A stretch of DNA of 64,000 bases from Naasia aerilata (lineage in GTDB: Bacteria; Actinomycetota; Actinomycetes; Actinomycetales; Microbacteriaceae): the NCBI RefSeq assembly GCF_030296595.1, contig NZ_AP027731.1, forward strand, positions 1,364,001-1,428,000, given 5' to 3'. Below, one piece after another: positions 26,980-35,403 of this stretch. Within the stretch, counting starts at the first letter, position 1. The number at the start of each line of letters is the position of its first letter. The notes beneath the pieces were generated by a model that ran no database searches, had not been told where the DNA came from, and was given only the letters and a program-made list of their open reading frames with translations. The translations under genes and the position numbers were made by a program.

Positions 26980-27476
26980 CGCCCGAGCTCCGGCGGGAGC
27001 TGCTCGCCGACCACGCCCGGCGTCCTGTCGGCCGCGTGGAGATCCCGAGCCCGGGAGCGTGGCAGGAGGCAGCGCTCACCACCCCGACCTGCGGCGACGA
27101 GGTGACGATACGCGTCCGGGTCGTCGGCGACTCGATCGCCGACCTCGAGTGGCAGGGCATCGGGTGCGAGGTCTCGCAGGCGAGCGCGTCGATGCTCGCG
27201 TCGCTCGTCCGCCCGGGAACGCCGGTGCAGGCGGTGCCGGGGCTGGTGGCGAGCGTGCAGCGCCGCGTTCACGACACGGGCGACGCCGCCGGCGACTCCG
27301 CCTCAGAGTCGGCCGGCGACGCCGAGCTCGGCGATGCGGAGGCGCTCGCCGGGATCGGTCGCTATCCGGTACGGGCCCGCTGCGCGCTCCTCGCCTGGAA
27401 CGCGCTCGCGGCCGCCGTCGCACCGAGCGCGCCGATTCCGCCGAGCGCGCCCCGAGACGCCGAGCGCGCCCCGTAG
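26976..27476 (+). CDS. SufU/NifU-like iron-sulfur scaffold paralogue
   Basis: A 166-residue NifU_N-fold protein. LRRELLADHARRPVGRVE, TPTCGDEVTIRVRVVGDSIA and WQGIGCEVSQASASMLASLV match SufU, and YPVRARCALLAWNAL supplies the third conserved cysteine. The Asp after the first Cys is also kept. It overlaps the RpiR gene by four bases (GTGA). SufU normally pairs with SufS in the suf operon. Here no SufS is nearby, so a role in Fe-S supply to xanthine dehydrogenase is a guess. The C-terminal tail carries three copies of the DNA repeat CCGAGCGCGCC. Confidence 0.8.
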   Translation: MTPELRRELLADHARRPVGRVEIPSPGAWQEAALTTPTCGDEVTIRVRVVGDSIADLEWQGIGCEVSQASASMLASLVRPGTPVQAVPGLVASVQRRVHDTGDAAGDSASESAGDAELGDAEALAGIGRYPVRARCALLAWNALAAAVAPSAPIPPSAPRDAERAP

Positions 27477-27520
27477 ACGCCACGCGCTCGTCGCTGCGGG
27501 CCGCGCTCGGCGGAAAGGCG

Positions 27521-28111
27521 TCAGCGCGCGCGGTCGACGTCCTCGCCCGACCAGAGATCGCCGCACTCGATCGCGGTGACGCCGTGGGTCAGGAGGTAGG
27601 GGCGCGCTCCCGTGTCGCCGTCGAGCGTGCCGCGGAGGGGCGCCCAGTGCGCACGGCCGAGGACCACGGGATGCCCCGGGCGGCCCGCGTACGTCGCCTG
27701 CAGCAGGGCGCTCCGGTCTGCGGCGCGGCCGCCCGCCGCGGCGATCAGCCGCCGGACCGCGGTCGACGGCAGCCCGGGGAGGTCGACCAGGGTCACCACC
27801 GCGGCCGGGGCCTCCTCAATCTCGGGGCTCCCCTCGAGGGCGGCGAGGCCGGCAGCCAGCGATGCGCCGACGCCGTCCGCCCAGTCGTCCGCGACGACCG
27901 CCGACACCCCCTCGGGCAGCAGCCGTCGCGCTGCCTCGGCCTCGGCGCCGAGTACCGCGAGGATCGGACCCGCCCCGCCTGCGCGCAGCGCGGCGGCGGC
28001 GAGGTGCAGCCAGGGCTCCCCGGATGCCGAGCGCGCCAGGGCCTTGGGCATCCCGAACCGGGTGCCGGCACCGGCGGCGAGGATCACCCCGGGAAGCGTC
28101 GCGGCGGCCAT
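27521..28111 (-). CDS. MocA-like molybdenum cofactor nucleotidyltransferase
   Basis: A 196-residue NTP-transferase-fold protein. PGVILAAGAGTRFGMPKALA is the nucleotide-binding motif of MocA/MobA/PucB. VVTLVDLPGLPSTAVRRL holds the metal-binding DLP, and YAGRPGHPVVLGRAHW is typical of MocA. It should convert molybdopterin to its cytosine dinucleotide form, or otherwise mature the cofactor of xanthine dehydrogenase. ATG 28111 is divergent to the OHCU decarboxylase. The terminal 44-base gap to the SufU-like gene is convergent and has no clear hairpin. Confidence 0.85.
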   Translation of the reverse strand: MAAATLPGVILAAGAGTRFGMPKALARSASGEPWLHLAAAALRAGGAGPILAVLGAEAEAARRLLPEGVSAVVADDWADGVGASLAAGLAALEGSPEIEEAPAAVVTLVDLPGLPSTAVRRLIAAAGGRAADRSALLQATYAGRPGHPVVLGRAHWAPLRGTLDGDTGARPYLLTHGVTAIECGDLWSGEDVDRAR

Positions 28112-28149
28112 GGATACAGTTAACGGCACGACCCGAAGACGGAGGCCGC

Positions 28150-28647
28150 GTGCTGGACGTTCCCGATCCCGAGCTGCGTGAGCGACTCACCGCCGCCCTG
28201 GGCATCGCCCGCTGGGTGGACGAGGTGGCCGCTCAGGCGCCCTATCCCGATGTCGCGACGCTCGTCGCCGCAGGACGGTCCGCTGCCACGCCGCTCTCCG
28301 ACGCCGAGCTCGACGAGGCGGTCGCGCACCACCCCCGCATCGGCGAGCGCGCCGAGGGCACCGGCACCGCCCTCCGCCTGTCGGCCGGCGAGCAGAGCGG
28401 CCTCGGCCGCGCCGATGAGGGCGTCGACGCCGCCATCGCCCGGGGCAACGCCGTCTACGAGGAGCGGTTCGGCCGCGTCTTCCTCATCCGCGCGGCGGGG
28501 CGCACGCGCGAGGAGGTCGCGGACGAGCTCCAGCGGCGGCTCACCAATGCGCCGGAGGAGGAGGCCGAGGAGGCCAAGGAGCAGTTGCGCCAGATCATGG
28601 AGCTGCGGCTGCGCACGCTCTTCCCCGAGGACGGAGCCGCGGCATGA
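28150..28647 (+). CDS. OHCU decarboxylase
   Basis: A 165-residue 2-oxo-4-hydroxy-4-carboxy-5-ureidoimidazoline decarboxylase, the last step giving (S)-allantoin. The family text is ARWVDEVAAQAPYPDVATLV, then the active-site HHPRIGE (His-His-Pro) and AIARGNAVYEERFGRVFLI, with the A-G-R-T of IRAAGRTREEV. GTG 28150 is six bases after GGAGG. TACAGT upstream is the likely -10. It overlaps the HIU hydrolase gene by four bases. Confidence 0.92.
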   Translation: MLDVPDPELRERLTAALGIARWVDEVAAQAPYPDVATLVAAGRSAATPLSDAELDEAVAHHPRIGERAEGTGTALRLSAGEQSGLGRADEGVDAAIARGNAVYEERFGRVFLIRAAGRTREEVADELQRRLTNAPEEEAEEAKEQLRQIMELRLRTLFPEDGAAA

Positions 28648-28976
28648 GCCAGATCACCACGCACGTGCTGGATGCCGCCCTGGGCATCCCGGCGGAGGGC
28701 GTCACGGTCGCCCTGCAGAAGCGCTCGCCCGAGGGCTGGGTGCGCGTGGGCAAGGGCGAGACGGACGCGGACGGACGGCTGCCGGAGCTCGGCCCGGACA
28801 GCGTCGAGGCCGGCGTGTACCGGCTGATCTTCGCGACCGGCGACTACTTCAGGGCGAGCGGGCGCACGACCTTCTATCCGGAGGTCGAGGTCCTGTTCGA
28901 GGTGACCGGGCCCGAGCACTACCACGTGCCGATCCTGCTCAGCCCGTTCGCGTACTCCACCTACCGGGGCTCCTGA
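28644..28976 (+). CDS. 5-hydroxyisourate hydrolase (transthyretin-like)
   Basis: A 110-residue HIUase hydrolysing 5-hydroxyisourate, the product of uricase. The N-terminal ITTHVLDAALGIPAEGVTVAL holds the catalytic His. The C-terminal YHVPILLSPFAYSTYRGS carries the diagnostic YRGS end. It is coupled to the OHCU decarboxylase. A GC-rich dyad in the 30-base convergent gap at 28983-29007 may terminate both strands. Confidence 0.95.
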   Translation: MSQITTHVLDAALGIPAEGVTVALQKRSPEGWVRVGKGETDADGRLPELGPDSVEAGVYRLIFATGDYFRASGRTTFYPEVEVLFEVTGPEHYHVPILLSPFAYSTYRGS

Positions 28977-29007
28977 GCCGGCCGCCGCGTCTCCCGGGCG
29001 CCGGCGG

Positions 29008-29481
29008 TCAGTAGTCGGTGCGGGACTCCAGCGCCAGCCAGGCGTCGAACGGCGCGGGAGCCGCGTCCACGCGGAGCCCCTCGATCTGCACGTGCCACTC
29101 CGAGCGGTCGCGGCCGAACAGGTCGTAGAAGTCGCGGTCGTCGAAGCCGCCCCGAGCCGCGTCGTGCCGGTCCGCCGCGTACACGACCCGGTCGATGCGC
29201 GCCCACAGCGCAGCCGAGAGGCACAGCGGGCACGGCTCGCACGAGGTGTAGAGGATGGCGCCCGGCAGTGCGAAGTCGCCGGCGGCCTGACACGCGGCAC
29301 GGATGGCCTGCACCTCGGCGTGCGCGGTGGGATCGAGGTCCCGGGTCACGCGGTTCTGGCCCTCCGCGAGCACCGCACCATCCCGCACGACGAGCGCGCC
29401 GAATGGGCCCCCGCCCTCGGCGACGTTCTGCACGGCGAGCTCGATCGCCCGCTCCAGCCAGCGGGCGTCGTCGGCGGCCAT
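29008..29481 (-). CDS. guaD: Guanine deaminase, cytidine-deaminase fold
   Basis: A 157-residue zinc deaminase like Bacillus GuaD. The zinc site is TAHAEVQAIRAAC (His and catalytic Glu) plus YTSCEPCPLCLSAALWA (two Cys). The end reads DDRDFYDLFGRDRSEW, more like guanine deaminase than the tRNA deaminase TadA. It would convert guanine to xanthine, feeding xanthine dehydrogenase. Its ATG shares a base with the uricase TGA. Confidence 0.82.
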   Translation of the reverse strand: MAADDARWLERAIELAVQNVAEGGGPFGALVVRDGAVLAEGQNRVTRDLDPTAHAEVQAIRAACQAAGDFALPGAILYTSCEPCPLCLSAALWARIDRVVYAADRHDAARGGFDDRDFYDLFGRDRSEWHVQIEGLRVDAAPAPFDAWLALESRTDY

Positions 29482-30383
29482 CAGGCGAGCCCCGCCGAGA
29501 AGCGCCACGCATCGCCGGAGGGCGGACCGTCGTCCCGCTCCACCGTCGCCTCGATGAGCCCGTACGGCCGGTCGTCCGCATGGAAGACCTCGCCGTCGTT
29601 CTCCAGGTCGAAGGCGGAGAAGTCGACGAGGAAGTGGTGCTTGTTGGGCGCCTTCAGCCGCACCTCGGCGATCTGCGGATACGCCTCGATCGCGGCTCGG
29701 CCCATGTGCCACAGCGTCTGCTGCAGAGCCAGCGAGTGCAGGTTCGCGAAGCGCTCGAGCATCACCGCCCGCACGCCGACGTACATGGCGTTCCAGTCGA
29801 TGCCCTCGAGCCGGTCGCCGCTGACCCGCCAGCGGGCCACCAGCGACGTCGCCATCACGCGGTCGTCGGTCGGCCGAAGGGTCGTGTACTCGTCGGTGAG
29901 GAAGTCCTTGAACGCCGATCCCGTCGACTTGAGGACGACGAGATCCTTGAGCCCCTGCACGACGTGCTCTCCGCCGGCCTCGACCGTGACCGCCGCGGTC
30001 CGCACCTCCTGGCCGGAGCGGATCCAGGTGTGGTCGTGCTCGCCGTCCTGCGCGACCACCCGGGTCCACCCGAACTGCTCGATCTCGATGCGTGCGGCCT
30101 CGACCGGCTCCACGTCCTCCACGAAGTGCCGGGCGAGCGAGAGCCCGTACTCCTCGATGGGGTCGACCGCGTGGGTCTTCGCCCATACGTAGGCGGAGTT
30201 CTTCTGCGTGTCCGTCGGCAGCACGGCGGACTGGTCCCCGTCGAGGTAGGCGGCCGAGAAGTCGCCGCGCAGGGCGGTCGTCACGTTGAGGTCGGTGATC
30301 TGATGCCGGGGGCTGTCGCGGACGAAGCGCACCAGGCGCGTCTCCGCCTTCCCGTACTGGTTGGAGCCGAGGACGATGGCCAT
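29481..30383 (-). CDS. Urate oxidase (uricase)
   Basis: A 300-residue cofactor-free uricase producing 5-hydroxyisourate and H2O2. It has SNQYGKAETRLVRFVRD, DLNVTTALRGDFSAAYLDGD with the catalytic Thr, LPTDTQKNSAYVWAKTH, and VLKSTGSAFKDFLTDEYTTL, and ends with AEVRLKAPNKHHFLVDFSAF. It is close to full length for the family. It is co-transcribed with guaD. The HIU hydrolase and OHCU decarboxylase that handle its unstable product are on the opposite strand next door. Confidence 0.96.
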   Translation of the reverse strand: MAIVLGSNQYGKAETRLVRFVRDSPRHQITDLNVTTALRGDFSAAYLDGDQSAVLPTDTQKNSAYVWAKTHAVDPIEEYGLSLARHFVEDVEPVEAARIEIEQFGWTRVVAQDGEHDHTWIRSGQEVRTAAVTVEAGGEHVVQGLKDLVVLKSTGSAFKDFLTDEYTTLRPTDDRVMATSLVARWRVSGDRLEGIDWNAMYVGVRAVMLERFANLHSLALQQTLWHMGRAAIEAYPQIAEVRLKAPNKHHFLVDFSAFDLENDGEVFHADDRPYGLIEATVERDDGPPSGDAWRFSAGLA

Positions 30384-30438
30384 GCGGCGATCCTCTCAGA
30401 GCCGTGTGTCGGCGGTGTTTCCTCGCTGCCGCGGTCCC

Positions 30439-31023
30439 CTAGCGGCTGGTCGGGCTGTCGAGCGAGGGCCGACCCGCCCGCCACTCGCGGTCGAGCATCG
30501 CGTAGACGAGGGTGCTCGTCCACTCGCCCTTGAACCAGTCGTCCTCGACGAAGTGCGCCTCGAGCCGCATGCCGAGCCGCTCGAGGACGCGCGCGGATGC
30601 GCCGTTGCGGGCGTCCAGCCGGCCCATCACGCGGTGCACGCCCAGCTCCTCGAAGGCCAGTGCCAGGAGGGGGCGGCACGCCTCGGTGGCGTAGCCGCGT
30701 CCGGCGACGTCCGGCGCGAAGACGTAGCCGATCTCCGCGGTGCCTTCCGGATCAGCGGGGCGCATGAGGATGACGTCTCCGATGACCCGCCCGTCCAGCT
30801 CGACCCCGAGCGTCAGGTTGGACCTCGGCTCCTCGGGCAGCGCCGTCGTGGCCCACTGGCCGGCGAGGTTCCGGTCGATGTCGGTCAGGCTCTGCGGGGA
30901 GAAGGGCACGTAGCGGCACACGTCCGGGATCGACCGGTACGCGACGAGGTCCTCCCGATCTGCGTGCCGCAGCGGACGCAGGAGCAGCCGCTCGGTCCGG
31001 ATCGGGTAGTCGGGTTCCGTCAC
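30439..31023 (-). CDS. RimJ/RimL-type N-acetyltransferase
   Basis: A 194-residue GNAT protein. PIRTERLLLRPLRHADREDL is the RimJ/RimL start, EIGYVFAPDVAGRGYATEAC the acetyl-CoA loop, and RLDARNGASARVLERLGMRLEA the C-terminal part. It starts at GTG 31023, which overlaps the allantoinase stop, so it is translationally coupled. Whether it acts on a purine-pathway intermediate or is a passenger is unclear. Confidence 0.88.
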   Translation of the reverse strand: MTEPDYPIRTERLLLRPLRHADREDLVAYRSIPDVCRYVPFSPQSLTDIDRNLAGQWATTALPEEPRSNLTLGVELDGRVIGDVILMRPADPEGTAEIGYVFAPDVAGRGYATEACRPLLALAFEELGVHRVMGRLDARNGASARVLERLGMRLEAHFVEDDWFKGEWTSTLVYAMLDREWRAGRPSLDSPTSR

Positions 31024-32362
31024 CGCGCGCGCTCCAGCAGCCGGCCGGCGGGTGCCCGCTTCGCGGATCGAGGATGGTGCCGCCCAGGTAGGTCCGGCGT
31101 ACCCGGCCCGTCAGCGTCCGGCCGTCGTACGCGCTCACCGGGTTGCGGTGCAGCAGCTCCGCCGCCCGCACAAGCAGGGGCTCGTCCGGCGCGAAGACGG
31201 CCAGGTCCGCGGCGGCACCCACCGCGATCCTGCCCTTGTCCACCAGCCCGGCGAAGCCCGCGGTGCGCTCCGCCATCCAGCCGGCCACGCGCTCCAGGCC
31301 GATCCCGCGGCGCCGCGCCTCCGACCAGACGGCCGACAGCCCGAGCTGGAGGCCGGCGATGCCGCCCCACGCGATGGCGAAGTCGCCGTCGCCCGCGAAC
31401 TTGCGCTCGGGCGTCGAGGGGGAGTGGTCGGACACGATGAGATCGATCGTGCCGTCCAGGAGGCCGGCCCACAAGGCGTCCTGGTTGCGCGCGTCCCGGA
31501 TCGGCGGGCAGCACTTGTACTGGGTGGCGCCGTCCGGGATGTGCTCCGCATCGATCGTCAGGTAGTGGGGGCAGGTCTCCGCGGTGATCGGAAGGCCCTC
31601 CCCCTTCGCGGCAGCGAGGAGCGGCAGGGCGGACGCGGCGGACAGGTGCAGGATGTGCGCCCGCGCCCCGGTGGCACGGACGCCGTCGATGACGGCCTCG
31701 ATGGCGCTCGTCTCCGCCTCCTGCGGTCGGGAGTCGACGAAGCGCGGGTAGCTGCGCCCGCCCTCGTTGACGCTCTGGTCGAGGACGCCGGGATCCTCCG
31801 CGTGCACGATCAGCAGCCCGCCGAAGCTCGCGATCTCCTCGAGCGCCTCGCGGAGCTGCGCGCGGGAGAGCTCCGGGAACTCGTCGACGCCGCTCGGCGC
31901 GAGGAAGGCCTTGAAGCCGAAGACGCCCGCCTCGTGCAGCTCGCGGAGGTGCCCGAGCGAGGACGGCACCGCGCCGCCCCAGAAGCCCACGTCGACCACG
32001 GCTCCGGCGGCGGCCGCCTGACGCTTCGCCTCGAGCGAGGGCACGTCGATGGTCGGCGGGATCGAGTTGAGCGGCATGTCGAGGAGAGTCGTGACGCCGC
32101 CCGCGGCCGCGGCCCGGGTGGCCGTCGCGAAGCCCTCCCATTCGGTGCGGCCGGGCTCGTTGATGTGCACGTGGGTGTCCACGAGCCCCGGCAGCAGCAC
32201 CTCGTCCTCGGCCAGCCGGTCGAGCTCCGGGGCGGCCAGTCCCGCGCCGAGCGACTCGATCGCCACGACGCGCCCGTCCCGGATGCCGACCTCGGCCGGT
32301 CGGAGGACGCCGTCCACGAGCACCCTGTCGCCTCGGATCACCCGATCCAGCTCATCCGCCAT
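31020..32362 (-). CDS. Allantoinase (frameshift near the end)
   Basis: A cyclic amidohydrolase of about 448 residues opening the allantoin ring. DEVLLPGLVDTHVHINEPGR carries the HxH metal ligands, FGFKAFLAPSG the carbamylated lysine, LLIVHAEDPGV and ILHLSAASALPLL two His ligands, and IDLIVSDHSPSTPERK the catalytic Asp. A missing base near 31049-31053 moves the last codons. In the restored frame the protein ends PAGRLLERAR and the stop overlaps the acetyltransferase GTG. ATG 32362 has AGAGGTGG upstream. It is divergent to an amidohydrolase gene across the GlnR-like array at 32446-32472. Confidence 0.93.
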
Positions 32363-32445
32363 GCGCCACCTCTGTTCCCGCGGCGCTCGCCGCACCCGCA
32401 TTCAACCAGCGGCGTGCGTCGCGGGTGTTACGGGCCCTCGCGGCG

Positions 32446-32472
32446 TAACCGGGGCGCAACAGGCGGGAAACC
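32446..32472. promoter_or_regulatory. GlnR-like triple array, allantoinase/amidohydrolase promoter
   Basis: GTAAC (32446-32450), six bases, GCAAC (32457-32461), six bases, GAAAC (32468-32472) occupy one face of the helix at 11-base steps, as in GlnR boxes. An extra GTTAC lies at 32428-32432. The array is 33 bases before the amidohydrolase GTG and 84 bases before the allantoinase ATG. Confidence 0.6.
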
Positions 32473-32505
32473 CCCACGGCGACCGGAGCGGTCACGATAG
32501 GGGGC

Positions 32506-33875
32506 GTGGACCTCCTCGTGATCAACGCCCGCCTCCTGCCGGTGACGCCGGAGGCGCCCGACCTCGGCTACCGCGAGCGCGGGTGGATGCGCGTGCGCGA
32601 CGGGAGGATCGCGGCGCTCGGCGACGGGGACGCCCCGCAGGCCGACGGCGCCGAGGTCCTCGACGTGGCCGGCGCGTTCGTCGCTCCCGGCTTCGTGTCG
32701 AGCCACAGCCACCTGTTCACGAGCGGCGCCCGGGGGCTCGGCGCGGACCAGACCCTCTACGGCTGGTGCACGTCGATGTTCAGCCTGATCAACCACGCGT
32801 CGCCCGCGGCGATGTACTGGAGCACGCTGCACGGGTCCCTCGACTTCCTCGCCAACGGAGTCACCACGGCCTTCGACTTCACCGACCCCCGGATCCCGTG
32901 GGAGCCGATGGGGGAGGGGAGCGTGTCCGCGTGGGCCGGCTGCGACCTCTCGATCACCAGGTCGCCCAGATCGACGGCAAGGCGGACAGCGGCATCCGCT
33001 TCGTCAACGCCACGGGCCTCGATGACAGCGTCGGCTCGGACGAGGCGATCCTCGAGCGGATCGGGGCGGCCGTCGCCCACGCCCGAGCCCTTCCTCCGGA
33101 CCGCATGCTCGGCGCCGCCGTCATGGGCGCCGTGCAGTGGTCGGCACGGCCCGACGCGGCCGAGCTCGAGGTCGAGGCCATGCGCCGCTTCGGACTCACC
33201 AATCAGGCGCACTTCCTCGAGACCCGCGAGCAGGTCGAGGTGCAGCGGGCCAAGTTCGACCTCTACGTGAGGGCCGGAGCGCTCGGGCCGGACCTCGTGT
33301 TCGGCCACTTCATTCAGACCACGCGGGAGATCATCGAGACGGCGGCGGCGGGCGGTTCCGGCATGTCGTGGCAGCCGGCCTCGAACGGGCGGCTCGCCTC
33401 CGGAGTGGCCGATCTGCCCGCGATCCGAGCTGCCGGGATGACCGTCGGCATGGGCCTCGACGACCAGGCCTGCACGGACATCGCGGACCCGTGGCAGAAC
33501 ATGCGGATGGGGATGTACCTCGTGCGCGCGCAGACCGGCGATCCGCTCTCGATGATGCCCGAGGACGTCCTCGAGCTGCACACGAGAGGATCCGCGAAGG
33601 TGCTCCAGGTGGACGACAGGGTGGGCAGCCTCGAGGTCGGGAAGTTCGCGGACTTCGTGGTCGTGGACCCGCGCTCCCCGGACATCGGGCCGCTGTGGAA
33701 CCCGGTGCGCAGCTACGTGCTGGCCTGCGGGCTGCGCAACCTCAAGCGGGTCTACGTGGGCGGCGTGCTGCAGGCCCAGGACGGCGTCTCGACCAACCCG
33801 CTGGCTCCGGAGGCTTCGGCCAAGCTCCACGAGCTGCTCCCGGCGATCGAGCGGGAGCACCGCATCCTCCGCTGA
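32506..33875 (+). CDS. TRZ/ATZ-type amidohydrolase (one frameshift)
   Basis: A metal-dependent deaminase/chlorohydrolase-family protein of about 457 residues. VAGAFVAPGFVSSHSHLFTSG holds the HxH motif, FGHFIQTTREIIETAA the third His region, SWQPASNGRLASG the substrate-binding region and GMTVGMGLDDQACTDIADPW the catalytic Asp. One base is missing near 32938-32941. The family deaminates aromatic rings such as guanine, 8-oxoguanine, isoguanine or s-triazines. Beyond a probable purine-type substrate nothing more can be said. GTG start, divergent to allantoinase. Confidence 0.82.
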
Positions 33876-33876
33876 G

Positions 33877-33930
33877 GAGGAGCGCCGGAGGCTGGCTCGC
33901 CCGCACCGCTGATTGAGGAGCGCCGGAGGC
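33877..33930 (+). repeat. Direct repeat GAGGAGCGCCGGAGGC, two copies
   Basis: Identical 16-base copies at 33877-33892 and 33915-33930, just after the amidohydrolase stop. The second is the first part of the palindromic element that follows. Confidence 0.7.
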
Positions 33931-34021
33931 GCGTCTCGAAATCCACGGATCCGCGCGGCGCCAGCTCGAGGGGGAGGTGGGGATTTCGAGACGCTCGCTG
34001 CGCGAGCTCCTCAATCGGCGG
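33908..34021. repeat. REP-like inverted pair
   Basis: The left unit contains GATTGAGGAGC (33911-33921) and GCGTCTCGAAATCC (33931-33944). The right unit (33981-34021) is its reverse complement with a variable middle. The same unit type recurs at 55250-55381. It sits between convergent genes and can form a long hairpin, so it probably also stops transcription. Confidence 0.8.
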
Positions 34022-34045
34022 AAAGGGGGAGCGGGGGCTCGGCCG

Positions 34046-34621
34046 TCAGCCGGGGAGGTCCGAGCGCGTCCAGGTGCCCCCGGCGAGGGCGAACTCGACG
34101 CGGTGGCTGGGACCCGCCGGGTTCGCCTCCCAGAAGGTGAGCCGAGTGGGGCGGACGCGGTAGCCGATCCACGTCGCGGGCGGTTCGAGCCCTCCGATGT
34201 CGTGTTCCGCCTGGAACTCGGCCCACACGCGTTCGCGCTCCTCGCGGGGGGCCCGGGCGAGCTCGTGGGTGTTCTGCCAGGCGAGCTGGCGGAGATACGG
34301 GGACCGGCGTGCGTACGCGCTGCGCTCCTCGTCCGGGTCGGCGCGCTCCGCTGTGCCCTGTACCACGAGCTGGCGGGCGAAGCCGGGCCAGAGCAGGTCA
34401 AGGGCGACGGCGGGGGAGGCGGTGAGCTGGGCGACCTTCCGCGAGTTCGCGTCGGTGTGCAGGTAGAGGCCGGTCTCGTCCCACTCGCTGAGCAGCACCG
34501 TCCGCACATCCGGGGCGCCCGTCTCGTCGAGGGTCGCGAGCTGCATGCGCGGGCGGTCGGGATCCTCGTTGCCGGGCAGCCACTCGCGGAGCAGCGCGAG
34601 CGCCTCGGGCGCGACGGTCAC
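34046..34621 (-). CDS. Pyridoxamine 5'-phosphate oxidase family protein
   Basis: A 191-residue FMN split-barrel protein. DRPRMQLATLDETGAPDVRT, LYLHTDANSRKVAQLTASPA and ALDLLWPGFARQLVVQGTAE match PdxH, and the end WIGYRVRPTRLTFWEANPAG has the PdxH C-terminal pattern but differs in the last residues. It could be a true PNP oxidase or an FMN reductase-like relative acting with the upstream oxidase. GTG 34621 overlaps the creatininase stop. Confidence 0.8.
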   Translation of the reverse strand: MTVAPEALALLREWLPGNEDPDRPRMQLATLDETGAPDVRTVLLSEWDETGLYLHTDANSRKVAQLTASPAVALDLLWPGFARQLVVQGTAERADPDEERSAYARRSPYLRQLAWQNTHELARAPREERERVWAEFQAEHDIGGLEPPATWIGYRVRPTRLTFWEANPAGPSHRVEFALAGGTWTRSDLPG

Positions 34622-35403
34622 GCTGAGGCCGTTGGCGAGAAGCGCGCGATCTCCTGCAGAGCGGCCGCGGCGAGGTGGACGCTGCGGCCGAACATCCGGG
34701 CCCCCTCGGCGGCGCTCGCCCCGGTCGGGTCGCCGACCACCCCGCTCGGGCCGAAGTCGTCTGACAGCCACCCGAAGCTCACGGGATACCCGTTGAAGCC
34801 GATCTGCTCGAAGCCGGCGAGGTGCTCGGGGACGTTCCGCTCGAACCGGCCCTCGTCCACGAGGTCGGGTCGCAGGTGCATCACGATCGAGGTCTCCGAC
34901 CAGCCCGCGTGGATGCCCATGCCGTATTCGTCCGGCTCGCCGCCCTCTCCGGAGCCCGCGGTGACCCGAGCGGCCGGCATGGTGAACGTCTGCAGCCCGA
35001 ACAGGCGGCGCAGCTCGCGGTTGGCGACCTGCAGGAGGGCCGCGTTGCCGCCGTGCCCGTTGAGGAAGACGACCTTCCGCGCCGGAGTGGTCGCGATCGA
35101 GCGGCCCAGGTCGGTCAGCACGGAGAGCAGCGTCGAGGCGGTGAGCCACAGCGTGCCCGGAGCCCAGGAGTGCTCGTCGGACTTCGTGACGGTGAGGGTC
35201 GGCAGTTGCCACACATCGAGCTCTTCGTCCGCGGCCCGGGTGACGGCGGCGGTGGCGACCGACTCGGCGATCAGCGAGTCGGTGACGAGCGGCAGGTGCG
35301 GGCCGTGGTGCTCGATGGCGCCGACCGGGACGACGAGGATCGATTCCGCGGTCAAGGTGGACGCGACGGCGGGGCCGGGCAGCTCGGCGAACAGGCGCGT
35401 CAT
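34618..35403 (-). CDS. Creatininase-family amidohydrolase
   Basis: A 261-residue protein of the creatininase/FAPy deformylase/MftE family. Metal ligands are in VPVGAIEHHGPHLPLVTDS (Glu-His, Asp), VVFLNGHGGNAALLQVANRE and GMGIHAGWSETSIVMHLRPD. The family hydrolyses cyclic or formylated amides. It is coupled at both ends to an FAD-dependent oxidase and a PNP-oxidase-like gene. With the cytosine-deaminase-like gene and NMT1-type transporter upstream, creatinine, a hydantoin or a related ring is a plausible substrate. Confidence 0.85.
   Translation of the reverse strand: MTRLFAELPGPAVASTLTAESILVVPVGAIEHHGPHLPLVTDSLIAESVATAAVTRAADEELDVWQLPTLTVTKSDEHSWAPGTLWLTASTLLSVLTDLGRSIATTPARKVVFLNGHGGNAALLQVANRELRRLFGLQTFTMPAARVTAGSGEGGEPDEYGMGIHAGWSETSIVMHLRPDLVDEGRFERNVPEHLAGFEQIGFNGYPVSFGWLSDDFGPSGVVGDPTGASAAEGARMFGRSVHLAAAALQEIARFSPTASA

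Noticed and set aside
31020-31100. Allantoinase as a natural fusion to the downstream acetyltransferase region
   Set aside because: The in-frame extension reads antifamily sequence. One added base restores a normal C-terminus and a GTGA overlap with the next gene.
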